From QZKY01 sp942492925 (GTDB taxonomy: Bacteria; Pseudomonadota; Gammaproteobacteria; Burkholderiales; Burkholderiaceae_D): 64,000 bases of DNA. A program made the translations under genes and the position numbers. Shown piece after piece: positions 50,310-61,601 of the stretch. A model generated the notes under the pieces. That model had not been told where the DNA came from. It did no database searches and saw only the letters and a list, made by a program, of their open reading frames with translations. The stretch lies in assembly GCA_942492925.1 (NCBI GenBank), contig OW818641.1, forward strand, positions 1,054,001-1,118,000, given 5' to 3'. Positions within the stretch are counted from its first letter, which is position 1. Every line of letters starts with the position of its first letter.

Positions 50310-52025
50310 ATGAGTAATGAAATGATCGGCGCCGATATTCTCGTGCGCTGTCTGGCAGAAGAGGGTGTCGAGCACGTATTTGGTTATCCTGGCGGTGCCG
50401 TCCTCTACATATACGATGCCATTTACAAGCAGGATAAGTTCAAGCACATTCTGGTAAGACACGAACAAGCTGCTGTTCACGCAGCCGACTCCTATTCACG
50501 CAGTTCGGGAAAAGTGGGGGTGGCCATCGTGACTTCCGGCCCGGGTGTGACCAATGCCGTCACGGGGCTTGCAACGGCTTACATGGATTCCACGCCGATA
50601 GTGGTGATTTCCGGGCAGGTCCCGACGAGCGTCATCGGTCAAGACGCATTCCAGGAGTCTGATGCCGTTGGCATTACGCGTCCGTGCGTCAAACATAATT
50701 TCCTCGTGAAGGACGTTCGTGATCTTGCTGCGACGGTCAGGAAGGCCTTCTACATTGCCGCTACCGGTCGTCCGGGTCCGGTGCTGATTGATATTCCGAA
50801 GGACATCAGCATGACGCCGTGCGTGTACGAGTATCCGAAGGAAGTCGAGATGCGTTCGTACAAGCCGATCGAAAAAGGCCACGCCGGTCAGATTCGCAAG
50901 GCGGTGCAAATGTTGCTGGAAGCCGAGCGCCCGATGATTTACTCTGGCGGCGGCATTGTGCTTGCCGACGCAGCGGAAGAATTGAACAAGCTGGTGGATC
51001 GTCTTGGCGTCCCCTGTACGAATACGCTGATGGGCCTGGGCGGCTATCGCGCTTCCAGCGACAAGTATGTCGGCATGCTGGGCATGCATGGTACGTATGA
51101 AGCCAACATGGCGATGCAGAACTGTGACGTGTTGCTGGCCATTGGTGCGCGTTTCGATGACCGCGTGATCGGCAGTGTCCAGCACTTTGCGGCATCACCA
51201 CGCAAAATCATTCATATCGACATCGACCCGTCTTCGATTTCCAAACGTGTCAAGGTGGAGGTGCCGATCGTCGGCGGTGTGAAAGAGGTGTTGCAGGAAG
51301 TGCATGCACAGCTTGATGCCACCACGGCCAAACCGAATGCGCAGGCGATGGCTAACTGGTGGAAACAGATCAACGAATGGCGTAAGCTCGATTGCCTGGG
51401 TTACGACACCGCCGGTACGTTTATCAAGCCGCAGTACGTGGTTCAGAAACTCTGGGAAGTCACCAAGGGCGATGCTCACGTTTGTTCCGACGTTGGACAG
51501 CATCAGATGTGGGCAGCGCAGTACTATCCGTTCGACAAGCCGCGTCGCTGGTTCAATTCCGGCGGACTGGGCACGATGGGGGTCGGTCTGCCGTACGCGA
51601 TGGGCGTGCAGTTTGCGAACCCCAATGCCACGGTGGCCTGTGTGACCGGCGAAGCCTCGTTCCAGATGAATATCCAGGAACTCGCGACGTGCAAGCAATA
51701 CCATTTGACGCCGAAGATCATCATGTTGAATAACGGTGTGCTGGGCATGGTGCGCCAGTGGCAACGTCTGGATTACGAATCGCGTTATTCGGAGTCTTAC
51801 GTGGATTCATTGCCGGATTTCGAAAAACTGGCCGAATCGTATGGTCATGTCGGCATCAAGATCACGAAGTCGTCCGATGTCGAAGGTGCGCTGAAAGAAG
51901 CGTTCGCCATGAAAGACAAGCTCGTTCTGCTGAACTTCCTCACCGATCCAGAAGAAAACGTCTGGCCGATGGTGAAGCCGGGCAAGGGACTGTCGCAAAT
52001 GATTTTGGGTTCGGAGGATCTGTAA
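50310..52025 (+). CDS. ilvB: acetolactate synthase large subunit
   Basis: ThDP enzyme for the first common step of valine, leucine and isoleucine synthesis. The start ATG 50310 follows AAAGGACTGGATGTT, giving 571 residues; the frame continues upstream but without a better start. The catalytic glutamate is in RHEQAAVHAADSY near residue 50, and the ThDP/Mg motif is VTGEASFQMNIQEL near residue 447, with GEA in place of GDG. The regulatory subunit gene follows after 1 base. Confidence 0.95.
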   Translation: MSNEMIGADILVRCLAEEGVEHVFGYPGGAVLYIYDAIYKQDKFKHILVRHEQAAVHAADSYSRSSGKVGVAIVTSGPGVTNAVTGLATAYMDSTPIVVISGQVPTSVIGQDAFQESDAVGITRPCVKHNFLVKDVRDLAATVRKAFYIAATGRPGPVLIDIPKDISMTPCVYEYPKEVEMRSYKPIEKGHAGQIRKAVQMLLEAERPMIYSGGGIVLADAAEELNKLVDRLGVPCTNTLMGLGGYRASSDKYVGMLGMHGTYEANMAMQNCDVLLAIGARFDDRVIGSVQHFAASPRKIIHIDIDPSSISKRVKVEVPIVGGVKEVLQEVHAQLDATTAKPNAQAMANWWKQINEWRKLDCLGYDTAGTFIKPQYVVQKLWEVTKGDAHVCSDVGQHQMWAAQYYPFDKPRRWFNSGGLGTMGVGLPYAMGVQFANPNATVACVTGEASFQMNIQELATCKQYHLTPKIIMLNNGVLGMVRQWQRLDYESRYSESYVDSLPDFEKLAESYGHVGIKITKSSDVEGALKEAFAMKDKLVLLNFLTDPEENVWPMVKPGKGLSQMILGSEDL

Positions 52026-52026
52026 T

Positions 52027-52518
52027 ATGCGCCACATTATTGCTGCACTGGTAGAAAACGAAGCGGGCGCACTTTCCCGCGTGGTCAGTTTGTTTGCCGC
52101 CCGTGGCTACAACATTGAAACGCTGACGGTCGCGCCAACCGAAGATGCAACACTCTCTCGCCTCACGGTGGTGACGAGCGGTTCCGATGACATCATCGAA
52201 CAGATCACCAAACATCTGAATCGTTTGATCGAAGTCGTGAAAGTGGTCGATCTGACGGATGGTTCGCACATCGAGCGTGAACTGATGCTGATCAAGGTGC
52301 GCGCGGTTGGCAAGGAGCGTGAAGAAATCAAGCGTACCGTCGATATCTTCCGTGGTCACATCATCGACGTGACGGAAAAGTCGTACACCATCGAACTGAC
52401 CGGCGACAAGACCAAGCTCGACGCCTTCATCGAATCCATCGATCGCGCTTCGATTCTGGAAACCGTACGTACAGGCGGTTCCGGTATTGGTCGCGGTGAA
52501 CGCATTCTCAAAGTTTAA
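52027..52518 (+). CDS. ilvH: acetolactate synthase small (regulatory) subunit
   Basis: 163 residues with an N-terminal ACT domain (MRHIIAALVENEAGALSRVV, then RGYNIETLTVAPTED) that binds valine for feedback inhibition, and the usual C-terminal domain ending RGERILKV. The ribosome site GGAGG lies at the end of ilvB. It forms the holoenzyme with IlvB. Confidence 0.95.
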   Translation: MRHIIAALVENEAGALSRVVSLFAARGYNIETLTVAPTEDATLSRLTVVTSGSDDIIEQITKHLNRLIEVVKVVDLTDGSHIERELMLIKVRAVGKEREEIKRTVDIFRGHIIDVTEKSYTIELTGDKTKLDAFIESIDRASILETVRTGGSGIGRGERILKV

Positions 52519-52649
52519 TTTTTTCGGGGGATCCGTGGCTTTGTTGACTTCGTCTTGCCGTACTGCTCGTACTGTCTGCGACTCGTCTTCGCGTCACAAA
52601 TGCCTTGAAGAAAATTGATAAATATTTTTTAGATTAACTAGGAAGAATT

Positions 52650-53666
<1,017 letters not shown>

Positions 53667-53693
53667 TCAGCTGTTCGATATTCCGCTGGTTTA

Positions 53694-53722
53694 AAAAGGG
53701 CAGCCAGGGGTTGCCCTTTTTG
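53694..53722 (+). terminator. terminator of the ilvBHC operon
   Basis: AAAAAGGGCA/TGCCCTTTTT hairpin with an 8-9-base loop, directly after ilvC and ending in TTTTTG. Confidence 0.88.
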
Positions 53723-53835
53723 TTTGGGTTTCAGAAAGCGTCGTGTTAGATTGTCGGGTGGCGATGACGGTTGCCTGCTGAAAAACGTCGTGTCACATAC
53801 ATTGCACAACGCTGTGGCCGAGATAAAGGAAATAA

Positions 53836-54192
53836 ATGATGAAGCAAAAAATGACGTACATGCAAAAAGTCAGAATGGCGCTCTTTTTTGGCCTAGGCCA
53901 GGTCATTACACTGTTGATCATCGGCGGTGGTGTGACGACGCTGATTGCCCCCATTTTTATCAAGGACACCACTCTGCGCGTTGTGCTGGCGCTGGCGGGG
54001 GGTGTGCTGGCCTTGTTGATCGGGTTGCCATTGGCCTGCACCCGTCGCCTACAGGCAATTGACGCCGATTTTGGTGAAGGGGTGGCCGATGAAGTGGTGA
54101 AGTGGTACCTCACGGCCCAGAAGGACGATGTGTTGGATCTTGAGGCGCTGGCAGAAAACGTGCGAGCGGAAAAGCAACAGAAAGTGGATTAA
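53836..54192 (+). CDS. small two-helix membrane protein, unknown
   Basis: 118 residues (117 from the second ATG), preceded by AAAGGAAATAA. Two hydrophobic segments near residues 14-40 and 45-68 (VITLLIIGGGVTTLIAPIFI and VVLALAGGVLALLIGLPLA) form a hairpin, followed by a soluble acidic tail of about 50 residues. No family was recognised. It is bracketed by the ilv terminator and a 270-base gap before mutS, so it is probably transcribed alone. Confidence 0.7.
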   Translation: MMKQKMTYMQKVRMALFFGLGQVITLLIIGGGVTTLIAPIFIKDTTLRVVLALAGGVLALLIGLPLACTRRLQAIDADFGEGVADEVVKWYLTAQKDDVLDLEALAENVRAEKQQKVD

Positions 54193-54463
54193 GCTTGGCA
54201 GAGGGTGCGTTTGCATCAGATTCGAGTATCGGGCCTGCCCTCAACCGCAGCTTGTCGTGTAGATGCAATCTGGCTCCACTGACCTTCGATTTTCAGTCTG
54301 AATCAATCATGCCCCTGTGTTTTCACAAGGATAGGGGCTATGAAGAACAAGTCGCTACAATTTTTTGCACAATTCGCGCGTTGGGTCGAAGTTTTTCCTA
54401 CAATAGCGTTTTGCCTGCGCCGCAGTCGGTGCAGGGATGTTTTCTGATTAACGCCCCCACTCT

Positions 54464-57115
54464 ATGCCTACATCGACGGACGACCTGCAATTGGCCAAAC
54501 ATACGCCGATGATGCAGCAATACTTGTCCATCAAGGCGGCACACCCGGACACGCTGGTGTTCTACCGCATGGGCGATTTTTACGAGCTTTTTTTTGACGA
54601 TGCGGCCAAGGCCTCGCGTCTGCTTGGCATTACTTTGACCCAGCGCGGTGCGACCAATGGCGTGCCGATCAAGATGGCAGGCGTGCCGTTTCATTCGGTC
54701 GATCAATATCTGGCGAAACTGATCAAGCAAGGTGAATCCGTTGCCATTTGCGAACAGATCGGCAATCCCGCCACCAGCAAGGGGCCGGTCGAACGCAAGG
54801 TAGTGCGTGTGATCACGCCTGGCACCTTGTCCGATGCTGATTTATTGCCGGAGAAGGCGGAGCGACCGCTGCTGGCGATTGCCGTTCTCACCCAGCGCAA
54901 GGCAACGACGCTGGGGCTGGCCTGGTTGTCGATGGCGAGCGGTGCATTGAAATTGATGGAATGCGCGGTGGACGAGAAATCCGCGAGTGCATGGCTGCGT
55001 CAGGAATTGGAACGTATTGCGCCAGCAGAGATTCTAATGGCAGAGGGCAGCGATGTCGCGATGACGGCCGGGATACCGGGGCGGATCGTGAAAGTGCCGG
55101 ACTGGCATTTCGATCCGGCGAGTGGTGAAAAAGCCTTGTTGAACCAGTTGTCTGTGGCCACGCTGGCAGGTTTTGGCGCAGACAACAGGCATGCAGCGGC
55201 AGGCGCGGCCGGGGCTTTGTTGCGTTATGCGCAAGCCACGCAGGGCAGCAATTTGCAGCATGTGCGCACCCTCACGGTGGAAGCCGAGAATGACGCTATT
55301 GGGCTGGATGCCGCCACACGGCGCAATCTGGAATTGACCGAAACCTTGCGTGGACAAGACGCATCGGCATCGGCGTTGACCCTGTTTTCAATTCTCGATC
55401 ATTGCCGCACGGCGATGGGCTCGCGTCTGCTGCGCCACTGGTTGCACCATCCCGTCCGCGAGCAAGCCGTGCCGCGTGCGCGTCACGTGGCCATCGGCGC
55501 GTTGATGAATGCGGATGCCACCGACGGTTTGGTCAACGCGTTGGCAAACGTGCCGGATATCGAACGCATCACGACGCGCATTGCCTTGCTGTCTGCGCGG
55601 CCCCGCGATCTCGCCGGTTTGCGAAGCGGCTTGCAGCAACTGCCGTCGATTCGTTCTTACGTGGCAATGGGCGGTGCCGATGCGCCGTTGCTGAAAACCC
55701 TGCACGATGCGATTGCGACGCCAAGCGATTGTCTGGATTTGCTGGAGCGAGCCATTGCCTTGGAACCCGCCGCGATCGTGCGCGACGGTGGCGTGATCGC
55801 ACGCGGATTCGACGCAGAGCTGGACGAGCTGCGTGGGTTATCGGAAAACGCAGGGCAGTTTTTGATCGATCTGGAAACGCGTGAACGCGCCAGTACCGGT
55901 ATTGCGAATTTGCGCGTCGAATACAACAAGGTGCACGGGTTTTACATTGAAGTGACGCACGGCCAGACGAGCAAGGTGCCGGAGTATTATCGTCGTCGTC
56001 AGACGCTGAAAAACGCCGAGCGTTACATCACACCGGAATTGAAAGCGTTTGAAGACAAAGCACTTTCCGCGCAGGATCGTGCCCTCGCGCGAGAAAAGAT
56101 GCTTTACGATGCGTTGCTGCAGGATCTGGCGCCACATATCCCGGTATTGCAAACCATTGCACAAGCACTGGCGCAACTCGACGTGCTTGCTGCGTTGACG
56201 CACCATGCTGCCTCATGCAACTGGTGCGCGCCGCAATTGGTGGCCGAGCCGACGATTGCGATTGTGCAGGGGCGCCATCCGGTGGTGGAAGGGCAGATCG
56301 AGCGGTTCATTGCCAACGATTGCGATTTGTCTGAAGCACGAAAATTCCTGCTGGTCACCGGCCCGAACATGGGCGGCAAATCGACCTACATGCGACAGGT
56401 TGCACTGATTGTGCTGCTCGCGTATGTCGGCAGTTACGTTCCGGCGGCGAATGCCACGGTCGGTCCGATCGACAGGATTTTTACGCGCATTGGTGCAGCG
56501 GACGATTTGGCCGGCGGACGGTCGACCTTCATGGTGGAGATGACGGAATCAGCGGCCATTCTGAACGGCGCGACCGAGTATTCACTGGTGCTGATGGATG
56601 AAGTGGGGCGGGGGACCTCCACCTTCGATGGCTTGGCGCTCGCGTGGGCGATTGCGCGCCATTTGATCGAAAGCACGAAAAGCTTCACGCTGTTTGCCAC
56701 GCATTATTTCGAACTGACGCAATTGCCGGAAGCGCATCCGACGGCGGCCAATGTGCATTTATCGGCGGTGGAGCACAAGGACAGCATCGTGTTCCTGCAT
56801 GCGGTGCAACCTGGTCCCGCGTCGCAGAGCTACGGTTTGCAAGTGGCGCAACTGGCGGGGGTGCCGCAGCCGGTGATCCGTGCCGCACGCAAGCATTTGG
56901 CGATGCTGGAATCCCATTCGATGCAATCGACCCCGCAATTTGATTTGTTTTCTGTCGCCCAAACCGTTCTTTCTGAACCTGAGCAGGAACCAGCCTCGTC
57001 CGATCCGCTTGCCGTCGAATTGTTGGAAGCCTTGACCCAAGTCGACCCGGATGCCCTGTCGCCGCGCGAGGCTCTGGAAACATTGTATAGTCTGAAAAAA
57101 CGGATACGACAATGA
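54464..57115 (+). CDS. mutS: DNA mismatch repair protein MutS
   Basis: Recognises mismatches and starts methyl-directed repair with MutL. 883 residues. The mismatch-contact motif is GDFYELF (Phe39, Glu41), the Walker A motif GPNMGGKSTYMRQ lies near residue 632, and the C-terminal ATPase segment has DEVGRGTSTFDG. The stop overlaps the next gene start by 4 bases. The length is slightly above the E. coli protein. Confidence 0.97.
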   Translation: MPTSTDDLQLAKHTPMMQQYLSIKAAHPDTLVFYRMGDFYELFFDDAAKASRLLGITLTQRGATNGVPIKMAGVPFHSVDQYLAKLIKQGESVAICEQIGNPATSKGPVERKVVRVITPGTLSDADLLPEKAERPLLAIAVLTQRKATTLGLAWLSMASGALKLMECAVDEKSASAWLRQELERIAPAEILMAEGSDVAMTAGIPGRIVKVPDWHFDPASGEKALLNQLSVATLAGFGADNRHAAAGAAGALLRYAQATQGSNLQHVRTLTVEAENDAIGLDAATRRNLELTETLRGQDASASALTLFSILDHCRTAMGSRLLRHWLHHPVREQAVPRARHVAIGALMNADATDGLVNALANVPDIERITTRIALLSARPRDLAGLRSGLQQLPSIRSYVAMGGADAPLLKTLHDAIATPSDCLDLLERAIALEPAAIVRDGGVIARGFDAELDELRGLSENAGQFLIDLETRERASTGIANLRVEYNKVHGFYIEVTHGQTSKVPEYYRRRQTLKNAERYITPELKAFEDKALSAQDRALAREKMLYDALLQDLAPHIPVLQTIAQALAQLDVLAALTHHAASCNWCAPQLVAEPTIAIVQGRHPVVEGQIERFIANDCDLSEARKFLLVTGPNMGGKSTYMRQVALIVLLAYVGSYVPAANATVGPIDRIFTRIGAADDLAGGRSTFMVEMTESAAILNGATEYSLVLMDEVGRGTSTFDGLALAWAIARHLIESTKSFTLFATHYFELTQLPEAHPTAANVHLSAVEHKDSIVFLHAVQPGPASQSYGLQVAQLAGVPQPVIRAARKHLAMLESHSMQSTPQFDLFSVAQTVLSEPEQEPASSDPLAVELLEALTQVDPDALSPREALETLYSLKKRIRQ

Positions 57116-58074
57116 GAATCCACCGTTCCGCTGCCATTGTGTTTGCATTGTTGATGCTGCTTGCATCACGGCTGCATGCTGCGCCTCAAACGGACACGTT
57201 TCATTTCACGGTGATTTCTCAGCGTACGGCAGATGATGGTGCACTGCTTCATTCGATGCAGCAGGCAAGCCATGACCATGCCTCCTTCATTGTCGTCAAC
57301 GGCATTCGTCCGAGACAGGAAGCCTGTAGTGATGAGGTTTTGCAGCGTCGCAGCAAGGTACTGGCGCAAATCGCTGTCCCTGTCTTTGTGTCGCTCGGCG
57401 CGTTCGATTGGGCCGAATGTCGTAATGAGATGCGACGGTCGATAGCCCAGGACCGTCTGGGTTTTCTGAGAGAGTGGCTGTACGTGAAAAATTTGTCAGC
57501 GCATGCGAAGCACCTGCGTCCGAAACAGCAATCAACCGCAGCCATGCATCGCCAGTATTCGGAAAATATGCGTTGGGAGTCGAATAAGGTGTTGTTCGCA
57601 ACGGTCAACCTGCCATCCAACAATAATAATTATCTTGCAGCGGCAGGCCGAAACCATGAGTTTGAAGATCGCGCGATGGCTAACCGGCATTGGTTGCGGC
57701 GTGTTTTTAATCATGCGCGATACCACAAGATCAAGAGCATCGTGCTGTTTGCCGACGCTAATCCAATGGTCGTGCCGTCACGTTCCAGAAGACAGTCCGA
57801 CCGGCCGGACGGTTTTTCGGACGTCCGCAAGCAGTTGACGGATCTGGCTGGGAAGTATTCGGGTCGGGTGTTATTGGTTCACGCACAGCCTGCCAACAGG
57901 GGGATTGTCTGGAAGCGTAACCTGGGTGTGGTGGGCGTGGGGAACGGGGTTTATGACATCATGGTCAAGCCGCGTACGTCCGCAAGGTTTACCGTCAAGC
58001 GCGTGGAAATCAGGAAAACGGAACCGACAGCAGTGCGTGCTCCCATTTCATCTGACTCTGCGACGATGCAGTGA
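57112..58074 (+). CDS. secreted protein, calcineurin-like phosphoesterase-like (tentative)
   Basis: 320 residues; overlaps mutS by 4 bases. A Sec signal peptide is clear (AAIVFALLMLLASRLHAAPQ, cleavage near residue 23). The body (SFIVVNGIRPRQEAC, VPVFVSLGAFDWAEC, VLFATVNLPSNNNNYL) has the layout of secreted proteins distantly related to calcineurin-like phosphoesterases, but the metal-binding Asp/His motifs are not evident, so enzymatic activity is doubtful. It could be a periplasmic protein of unknown function. Confidence 0.6.
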   Translation: MRIHRSAAIVFALLMLLASRLHAAPQTDTFHFTVISQRTADDGALLHSMQQASHDHASFIVVNGIRPRQEACSDEVLQRRSKVLAQIAVPVFVSLGAFDWAECRNEMRRSIAQDRLGFLREWLYVKNLSAHAKHLRPKQQSTAAMHRQYSENMRWESNKVLFATVNLPSNNNNYLAAAGRNHEFEDRAMANRHWLRRVFNHARYHKIKSIVLFADANPMVVPSRSRRQSDRPDGFSDVRKQLTDLAGKYSGRVLLVHAQPANRGIVWKRNLGVVGVGNGVYDIMVKPRTSARFTVKRVEIRKTEPTAVRAPISSDSATMQ

Positions 58075-58087
58075 GATTGGCTCGGCG

Positions 58088-58116
58088 CTTCTCAAATTAC
58101 TTTGAGAAGAATTTTC
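58088..58116 (+). terminator. terminator after the mutS operon
   Basis: CTTCTCAAA/TTTGAGAAG perfect 9-base stem with a 4-base loop, followed by AATTTT. It overlaps the convergent oxidoreductase stop. Confidence 0.65.
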
Positions 58117-59072
58117 CCAACATGCACGCTGGATTCCATCAACGCATGTGCTTCTGAAGCCTGCTCCAGCGAATAAGATTGGAAAATCACGGGTTTGACT
58201 TTGCCGGATTCGAGCAAAGGCCAGACATGCTGGCGCAAATTTTTCGCGATCGCCCCTTTGAATTCCTCTGAACGTGGACGCAGCGTCGAGCCGGTGACGG
58301 TAAGGCGACGGTGCAAGACTTGTCCCATGTCGAGCGTGCCGCGTCGTCCATCGAGTAGGGCGATGAGCACCAGTCGGCCATCGTCTGCCAGGCAATTGAT
58401 TTCGCGCGGCAAATAGCTGCCGCCCATAATGTCGAGAATGACGTCCACGCCCTTGCCATTGGTTTGCGACATCACGATTTCCGAAAAATCTTCGGCCGTA
58501 TAGCGAATGCCGCGCACCGCGCCGAGCGCTTCGCAGGCGCGGCATTTTTCTTCCGTGCGGGCGGTGGCGAAGACGCGATGGCCGCGTGCGGTAGCAATCT
58601 GGATGGCCGCCACGCCAATGCCGGACGTGCCACCTTGTACCAGGAAAGTCTCGCCATTCGACAGCTGACCGCGATCGAAGACATTGCTCCAGACCGTGAA
58701 GTAGGTTTCGGGCAGCGAGGCCGCTTCCAGCAGGGTCAACCCCTTCGGAACCGGCAGGCATTGCAGGAGCGGCGCGGTGCAGTATTCGGCGTAACCGCCG
58801 CCTTGTAGCAGGGCGCAGACCATATCGCCTTTTTTGAAGTCGCTGCCGGTCAGATCGCCATCGACGATTTCACCGGCCACTTCCAGTCCTGGAATGTCGG
58901 TAACGCCTGCCGGGACCCGGTAACTGCCCATGCGCTGCAGCACATCCGGGCGATTGACACCCGCGGCGTGGACTTTGATGAGGATTTCACCCTTTCCAGG
59001 CTGCGGCACGGGACGCTCGCAAAGCTGGAGGACATCCGGGGTGCCGCTTTTGGTAATTTCGATGGCTCGCAT
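58092..59072 (-). CDS. NAD(P)H quinone oxidoreductase (zinc-free MDR family)
   Basis: 326 residues from ATG 59072; the frame extends to 59117 with an unlikely N terminus. It begins MRAIEITKSGTPDVLQLCER and contains the cofactor-binding LVQGGTSGIGVAAIQIA segment near residue 145, typical of the QOR/PIG3 branch of medium-chain dehydrogenases. It reduces quinones with NADPH; the precise substrate is unknown. The gene lies downstream of pnp on the same strand but is separated by a terminator. Confidence 0.9.
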   Translation of the reverse strand: MRAIEITKSGTPDVLQLCERPVPQPGKGEILIKVHAAGVNRPDVLQRMGSYRVPAGVTDIPGLEVAGEIVDGDLTGSDFKKGDMVCALLQGGGYAEYCTAPLLQCLPVPKGLTLLEAASLPETYFTVWSNVFDRGQLSNGETFLVQGGTSGIGVAAIQIATARGHRVFATARTEEKCRACEALGAVRGIRYTAEDFSEIVMSQTNGKGVDVILDIMGGSYLPREINCLADDGRLVLIALLDGRRGTLDMGQVLHRRLTVTGSTLRPRSEEFKGAIAKNLRQHVWPLLESGKVKPVIFQSYSLEQASEAHALMESSVHVGKILLKVI

Positions 59073-59126
59073 GTGCGAATTCTTGTTAATTAACGTATGT
59101 GAACAGGATGTAGCCACATCTTGCTA

Positions 59127-59162
59127 AAAATCCCGTTTGTGGCATTTCACAAACGGGATTTT
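59127..59162 (-). terminator. terminator downstream of pnp
   Basis: AAAATCCCGTTTGT/ACAAACGGGATTTT 14-base stem with an 8-base loop; symmetric A/T flanks make it bidirectional. Confidence 0.88.
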
Positions 59163-59244
59163 ATAGCGGATTGACTGGATGAAGATTGACTTGAGACATC
59201 AAAAGCAAAAACCCATAATACTCAAGTGGGTTTCTGCTACGGTC

Positions 59245-61371
59245 TTAAGCCTGTGGTGCCTCCGCACCTTCTTCAGCAGCGGCGGCCTTCATCGACAGCT
59301 TCATGCGACCGCGGTCATCGGTTTCCAGCACTTTGACACGGACTTTCTGGCCTTCCTGCAACTTGTCGGAAACAGCTGCCACGCGTTCGTTGGCGATTTG
59401 GCTGATATGCAGCAAACCATCCTTGCCCGGCAACACTTGGACAATCGCGCCGAAATCCAGCAGTTTCAGCACTTCGCCGTCATAAATCTTGCCCACTTCG
59501 ACGGTGGCGGTCAGTTCTTCGATGCGACGCTTCGCTTCTTGACCGGCTGCGCCGTCTACGGAAGCAATGGTGACTACGCCTTCGTCGGTGATGTCGATTT
59601 GCGTGCCGGTTTCTTCGGTCAGCGCGCGAATGACAGCACCACCCTTGCCGATCACGTCGCGGATTTTCTCCGGATTGATTTTGATGGTGATCAGGCGCGG
59701 TGCAAAATCAGACAGTTCTGTCTTGGAGGTCGGCATGGCTGCTTGCATCTTGCCGAGGATGTGAATACGGCCTTCCTGCGCTTGCGCAAGAGCGACTTGC
59801 ATAATTTCCTTGGTGATACCTTGGATCTTGATATCCATTTGCAGCGCGGTGATGCCATTGGTCGTACCGGCTACCTTGAAGTCCATGTCGCCCAAGTGAT
59901 CTTCGTCGCCGAGGATGTCGGTCAGCACGGCAAACTTGCCGCCTTCCTTGATCAGGCCCATTGCAATACCAGCTACGTGCGCTTTAATCGGTACACCGGC
60001 GTCCATCAGTGCGAGCGAACCACCGCAAACGGAAGCCATCGAAGAAGAACCGTTGGATTCGGTGATTTCGGAAACGAGACGCATCGAGTAACTGAATTCT
60101 TCAGTAGCCGGCAGTACGGATGCCAGCGCGCGTTTGGCGAGGCGACCGTGGCCGACTTCGCGGCGCTTCGGTGAGCCGACACGACCCGTTTCGCCCGTGG
60201 CGAACGGCGGCATGTTGTAGTGCAGCATGAAGCTGTCGGTGAATTCGCCCATCAGTGCATCGATCTTCTGACTGTCACGGGCTGTGCCCAAGGTAGCAAC
60301 AACCAGCGCTTGCGTTTCACCGCGCGTGAAGAGTGCAGAGCCGTGGGTACGCGGCAGCACGCTGGTGCGGATAGCGATCGGGCGGATGGTGCGGGTGTCG
60401 CGACCATCAATACGCGGTTCGCCATCAAGGATTTGGGAGCGTACGATTTTCGCTTCGAGGCCGAAGAGAATGTCGCCGACTTCAGCGGAATCCGGCGCTG
60501 CTGTGCCGCTGCTTGCCGCTTGCGCGGACAGCGCTGCCATAACGGCCGATGTCGCGTCGCGCAGTTTGGTAGTGCGCGCCTGTTTCTCGCGAGTTTGATA
60601 CGCTTCGCGCAGCAGTGGTTCGGCAATTGCGGTGACTGAAGCGATTAAGGCTTCATTCTTCGCAGCCGGTTTCCAATCCCATTCCGGTTTGCCAGCGTCG
60701 GCGACCAGATCGTGAATGGCGTTGATGACAACTTGCATTTGTTCATGACCGTAGACGACGCCACCGAGCATGACGCCTTCCGAGAGTTCCTGTGCTTCAG
60801 ACTCGACCATCAACACGGCCAGTTCGGTACCGGCGACGACGAGATCCATCTTCGAGGTTTTGAGTTGCGTGGTGGTCGGGTTCAGAATGTATTGGCCATT
60901 GTCGTAGCCAACGCGTGCCGCGCCGAGCGGGCCATCGAACGGCATGCCGGAAACACAGAGTGCGGCCGACGAGGCAATCATTGCCGGGATATCCGGATCG
61001 ATTTCCGGGTTGACGGACAGTACGTGGATGATGACCTGGACTTCATTCATGAAGCCTTCAGGGAACAACGGGCGAATCGGACGATCAATAAGACGCGATG
61101 TCAAAACTTCTTTTTCGGACGGACGGCCTTCACGCTTGAAGAATCCGCCAGGAATGCGACCTGCTGCATAGGTTTTTTCAACGTAATCGACGGTCAGCGG
61201 GAAAAAGTCCTGACCCGGGCGCACATTCTTTTGCGCGACGACAGTAGCAAGCACGACAGTATCTTCCATTGATACGAGCACTGCGCCTGAGGATTGGCGA
61301 GCAATCTCGCCGGTTTCCAAGGTGACTTGATGTTGGCCGTACTGGAAGGTTTTGGTGACTTTGTTAAACAT
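59245..61371 (-). CDS. pnp: polyribonucleotide nucleotidyltransferase
   Basis: Phosphorolytic 3'-5' exoribonuclease and degradosome component, 708 residues. The start ATG 61371 follows AAAGGAACACC. Two RNase PH domains are seen (N-terminal VLATVVAQKNVRPGQDFFPL; second with VLPRTHGSALFTRGETQAL near residue 338), followed by KH (IRDVIGKGGAVIRALTEETG near residue 560) and S1 domains near the C terminus. Transcribed after rpsO, the classic order. Confidence 0.97.
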   Translation of the reverse strand: MFNKVTKTFQYGQHQVTLETGEIARQSSGAVLVSMEDTVVLATVVAQKNVRPGQDFFPLTVDYVEKTYAAGRIPGGFFKREGRPSEKEVLTSRLIDRPIRPLFPEGFMNEVQVIIHVLSVNPEIDPDIPAMIASSAALCVSGMPFDGPLGAARVGYDNGQYILNPTTTQLKTSKMDLVVAGTELAVLMVESEAQELSEGVMLGGVVYGHEQMQVVINAIHDLVADAGKPEWDWKPAAKNEALIASVTAIAEPLLREAYQTREKQARTTKLRDATSAVMAALSAQAASSGTAAPDSAEVGDILFGLEAKIVRSQILDGEPRIDGRDTRTIRPIAIRTSVLPRTHGSALFTRGETQALVVATLGTARDSQKIDALMGEFTDSFMLHYNMPPFATGETGRVGSPKRREVGHGRLAKRALASVLPATEEFSYSMRLVSEITESNGSSSMASVCGGSLALMDAGVPIKAHVAGIAMGLIKEGGKFAVLTDILGDEDHLGDMDFKVAGTTNGITALQMDIKIQGITKEIMQVALAQAQEGRIHILGKMQAAMPTSKTELSDFAPRLITIKINPEKIRDVIGKGGAVIRALTEETGTQIDITDEGVVTIASVDGAAGQEAKRRIEELTATVEVGKIYDGEVLKLLDFGAIVQVLPGKDGLLHISQIANERVAAVSDKLQEGQKVRVKVLETDDRGRMKLSMKAAAAEEGAEAPQA

Positions 61372-61537
61372 GGTGTTCCTTTCTTTGTTAGCCGGCAGAT
61401 TTTCAGGCGCTACCGTTCACCTCATTGCAGGCGGCTTTCATATTTGTTCCGCCTCACTGCTTGTGTTGTTGCTCTTTTGAATTGCGTTCTTGCTGTGGTA
61501 ATGCTTTGGTTTTATTGACGATTAAAAACTCAAATAA

Positions 61538-61574
61538 CAAAAAGCCTGCGACAGCTTTCTGGCGCAGGCATTTT
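61538..61574 (-). terminator. hairpin between rpsO and pnp
   Basis: GCCTGCG/CGCAGGC stem with about a 12-base loop, followed on the minus strand by TTTTTGTTATTT. It may terminate part of the rpsO transcription or act as an RNase processing site upstream of pnp. Confidence 0.7.
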
Positions 61575-61601
61575 ACTGGAGGAAGGCTTGCTTTTTCCCA
61601 A

